64,000 bases of DNA from positions 40,139-104,138 of the forward strand of contig JACZUF010000004.1 of assembly GCA_022573285.1 (NCBI GenBank). Direction: 5' to 3'. Positions 62,379 to 64,000 of the stretch are shown in pieces; position 1 is the first letter of the stretch; every line of letters starts with the position of its first letter. The position numbers and the translations under genes were made by a program. Under the pieces are notes generated by a model, which had not been told where the DNA came from, searched no databases, and saw only the letters and a list, made by a program, of their open reading frames with translations. The DNA is from Chloroflexota bacterium (GTDB taxonomy: Bacteria > Chloroflexota > Dehalococcoidia > Lucifugimonadales > UBA3495).

Positions 62379-63152
62379 ATGAGTTTCGAGTTGATAAAAA
62401 CGGACCAGGTGGACCGGGTGGCCATCGTCACGTTGAACCGGCCCGAGGTCCTGAACGCCCTCAGTCTGCAATTGGTGCGGGAATTGGACGAATTTATAAC
62501 CCAGGCGGAGCAGGACGACGGCATCGGCGCCATCGTGATAACCGGCGCGGGCGAACGGGCGTTTTCCGCGGGCGCCGACATCCACGAGAACCGCGAAAAT
62601 TCGGAAGAGCAACGCGCCGCGGGCGCTGCTGCACGAGCCGAATACACCTGGCATCTGGCCACCGCCACCAAACCGGTCATCGGGGCCATCAACGGCCTCT
62701 GCTACGGCGGCGGGACGGTCATGGCCACCAGCATGGACTTTCTAATGGGCAGCGAAAAAAGCAGCTTCCGGTTCCTGGCGGTCAATTACGGACAATTGAA
62801 CGCCACCTGGAGCCTGCCGACCATGGTGGGGTGGCCCAAGGCCAAAGAACTGCTCTACAGCGGGCGCGAAGTATTCGCCGACGAGGCCTACCACATCGGT
62901 CTGATCAACCACCTGGTGCCCTCCGGCGAGCTGATGGACCGGACCATTGAGGCCGCGGCAGGCATCGCCAAGAACCGGGCCGAGGGCGTGGCCAACATCA
63001 AGGCCCTTTTGATCGAGCACACCGGCGAGGCCCTGGAGACCCAGTACCGGACGGAGATTGAAGGCCGGAAGGGCCGTTTCAAGGGATTGTCCGTGGAGGA
63101 CGGCTTCAAGGATTTCCTGGACCGCAAGGGACGCAAACCCCGGGTCTCCTAG
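62379..63152 (+). CDS. enoyl-CoA hydratase/isomerase family protein
   Basis: Crotonase fold, 257 aa. VAIVTLNRPEVLNALSLQLVRELDEFI, oxyanion-hole block GERAFSAGADIHE, and KPVIGAINGLCYGGGTVMATSMDFLMG. The second oxyanion Gly is present; at the catalytic Glu positions of true hydratases the sequence reads NYGQLNATWSLPTMVGWPKAKELLYSGREVFADEAYHIGLIN, which lacks the usual E...E pair, so isomerase, hydrolase or other crotonase chemistry is possible. A strong terminator follows. Confidence 0.88.
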   Translation: MSFELIKTDQVDRVAIVTLNRPEVLNALSLQLVRELDEFITQAEQDDGIGAIVITGAGERAFSAGADIHENRENSEEQRAAGAAARAEYTWHLATATKPVIGAINGLCYGGGTVMATSMDFLMGSEKSSFRFLAVNYGQLNATWSLPTMVGWPKAKELLYSGREVFADEAYHIGLINHLVPSGELMDRTIEAAAGIAKNRAEGVANIKALLIEHTGEALETQYRTEIEGRKGRFKGLSVEDGFKDFLDRKGRKPRVS

Positions 63153-63179
63153 CCGGTAACGCTCGCAACTGATTCTGAT

Positions 63180-63211
63180 AAAGGCCCCGGACGATCACTC
63201 CGGGGCCTTTA
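63180..63211 (+). terminator. intrinsic terminator after the crotonase gene
   Basis: AAAGGCCCCGGA-cgatcac-TCCGGGGCCTTT then AATT. A 12-bp perfect stem with A/T flanks, 28 bp after the stop. Confidence 0.9.
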
Positions 63212-63387
63212 ATTATGGCCGGGCAGGTTCCCTTGTGCCGCCTTTCCCGCTGGGGTAGAGTAGGTGCCGCTGAATAAACGGCGTACTCCGGCTGCAGCGC
63301 GACCCCGGCGCGCCGGAGGATGAAATCGGACCTGTCGCGCCGTTCCGCCAGATAGCCAATTTGATCGATCTACTCACCACCAGAAAC

Positions 63388-64000
63388 ATGCGCCCCGGCG
63401 TTTTGGCCTTTCGCCTCGGCCTGCCGGCTGCCGTCTTCGCCGCAGTGATCCTGGCGCCCAACCCCGAAGGACTCACCGACCAGGGACAGCGGGCTTTAGC
63501 TGTGATGGCCTTGGCGGTGGTGCTGTGGGCCACCGAGACACTGCACATCGCCGTGACCGGCATGGTCGGCATCGTCCTGTTGGTGTTGGTGAACGCCGTG
63601 GACGGCGTGGAGGTGGCGCTGTACGGCTTTTCCCAGCCCGTCACCTATTTCCTTTTGGGCATCCTCACCCTGGGACTGGCGGTGCATCAGTCGGGGCTGG
63701 CCGAACGGATGGCGGTTTATCTCATCCGGCTGGCCGGCGGAAGCCCCCGAAAACTGTATGTTCAGATGCTGGTCTCTTTCGCTGCGTTGACCTTCGCTTT
63801 GCCCTCGGCCAGCACCCGCGGGGCCATCATGGTCCACGTGTACGAGCAGGTGCTGCAGCATTGGAAGGTGGACAAGTCCGCGCCGTTGAATAAAGCGGTC
63901 ATGATGGCCATGGGCTCGCTGAACCGGCTGGGGTCCACGGCCCTGTTGGCCGGAGGGATCACCCCGGTGGTGGCGTCGGCGCTGATCGCGGACTTCGGCC
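63388..64000 (+). CDS. SLC13/DASS family transporter, 5' part
   Basis: Runs off the window end, so it is missing from the ORF track. From ATG 63388: MRPGVLAFRLGLPAAVFAAVILAPNPEGLTDQGQRALAVMALAVVLWATETLHIAVTGMVGIVLLVL..., then YFLLGILTLGLAVHQSGLAERMAVYLIRLAGG and SASTRGAIMVHVYEQVLQHW. Many DASS carriers have this EALPLxVT...FxG...SNxxT layout; here TETLHIAVTG and SASTRGAI occupy the corresponding places. The frame is open upstream to 63274 without ATG; TTG at 63361 is an alternative start. Predicted anion (sulfate or dicarboxylate) symporter. Confidence 0.78.
   Translation, partial: MRPGVLAFRLGLPAAVFAAVILAPNPEGLTDQGQRALAVMALAVVLWATETLHIAVTGMVGIVLLVLVNAVDGVEVALYGFSQPVTYFLLGILTLGLAVHQSGLAERMAVYLIRLAGGSPRKLYVQMLVSFAALTFALPSASTRGAIMVHVYEQVLQHWKVDKSAPLNKAVMMAMGSLNRLGSTALLAGGITPVVASALIADFG

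Overview
The window is GC-rich bacterial chromosome with short intergenic gaps, tRNAs that encode CCA, and very few transposon genes. The gene mix is family III CoA transferases, MaoC-like hydratases, tandem Gfo/Idh/MocA oxidoreductases, short-chain dehydrogenases, a DUF1501/DUF1800 pair, NHL and SMP-30 beta-propellers, NIL and sulfur-carrier genes beside threonine synthase, and rplI-dnaB-dnaD-dnaC. Together with many dispersed GC-rich hairpin repeats this suggests a Chloroflexota genome of the Dehalococcoidia/SAR202 type, probably from an environmental assembly. That placement is inference from gene content; there is no rRNA in the window.

Bases 1-4692 differ from the rest. A visibly AT-richer segment is bounded by two identical 127-bp copies (1-127 and 4566-4692). 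It carries a 66-aa protein, a divergent 263-aa conserved protein, a degenerate tRNA-like sequence, an IS4-type transposase with an intact YREK signature, a small glutaredoxin-like protein and a 555-aa protein that looks like a P-loop domain joined to a nucleoside deoxyribosyltransferase-like domain. It may be a small mobile or circular element, or partly an assembly join, because 127 is a common assembler k-mer.

From 4.7 to 18.2 kb the genes are mostly catabolic or accessory: SMP-30 lactonase, polysaccharide-deacetylase-like hydrolase, DJ-1/PfpI protein, two CoA transferases, PfkB kinase, DUF192 lipoprotein, two hot-dog hydratases, signal peptidase I and two Gfo/Idh/MocA paralogs. From 18.4 to 22.3 kb is a minus-strand replication operon (rplI, dnaB, dnaD-like, and a dnaC-like loader with two AAA modules). 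From 22.6 to 33.5 kb come tenA, a methyltransferase, an NHL protein, DUF1501 and DUF1800, a Fpg/Nei glycosylase, a frameshifted phosphoesterase, an MFS carrier and two SDRs, followed by tRNA-Pro and tRNA-Arg.

From 34 to 54 kb is mostly core metabolism: an Ldh2-type dehydrogenase, rpsO-pnp, dapB-asd-dapA (lysine/diaminopimelate), purA, yqeY-purQ, two EamA exporters, a double VOC protein, aroK-aroB, a TSUP exporter with a 57-aa membrane partner missed by the ORF track, tgt, and thrC-NIL-ThiS. From 54 kb to the end are nhaA, an ABM-like protein, an FAD-linked oxidase, an OFA-like MFS carrier, a RecB/Cas4-like nuclease, a quinone oxidoreductase, a zinc-ribbon/HTH protein, an enoyl-CoA hydratase and the start of an SLC13-type transporter cut by the window end. 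No CRISPR array or rRNA was seen.
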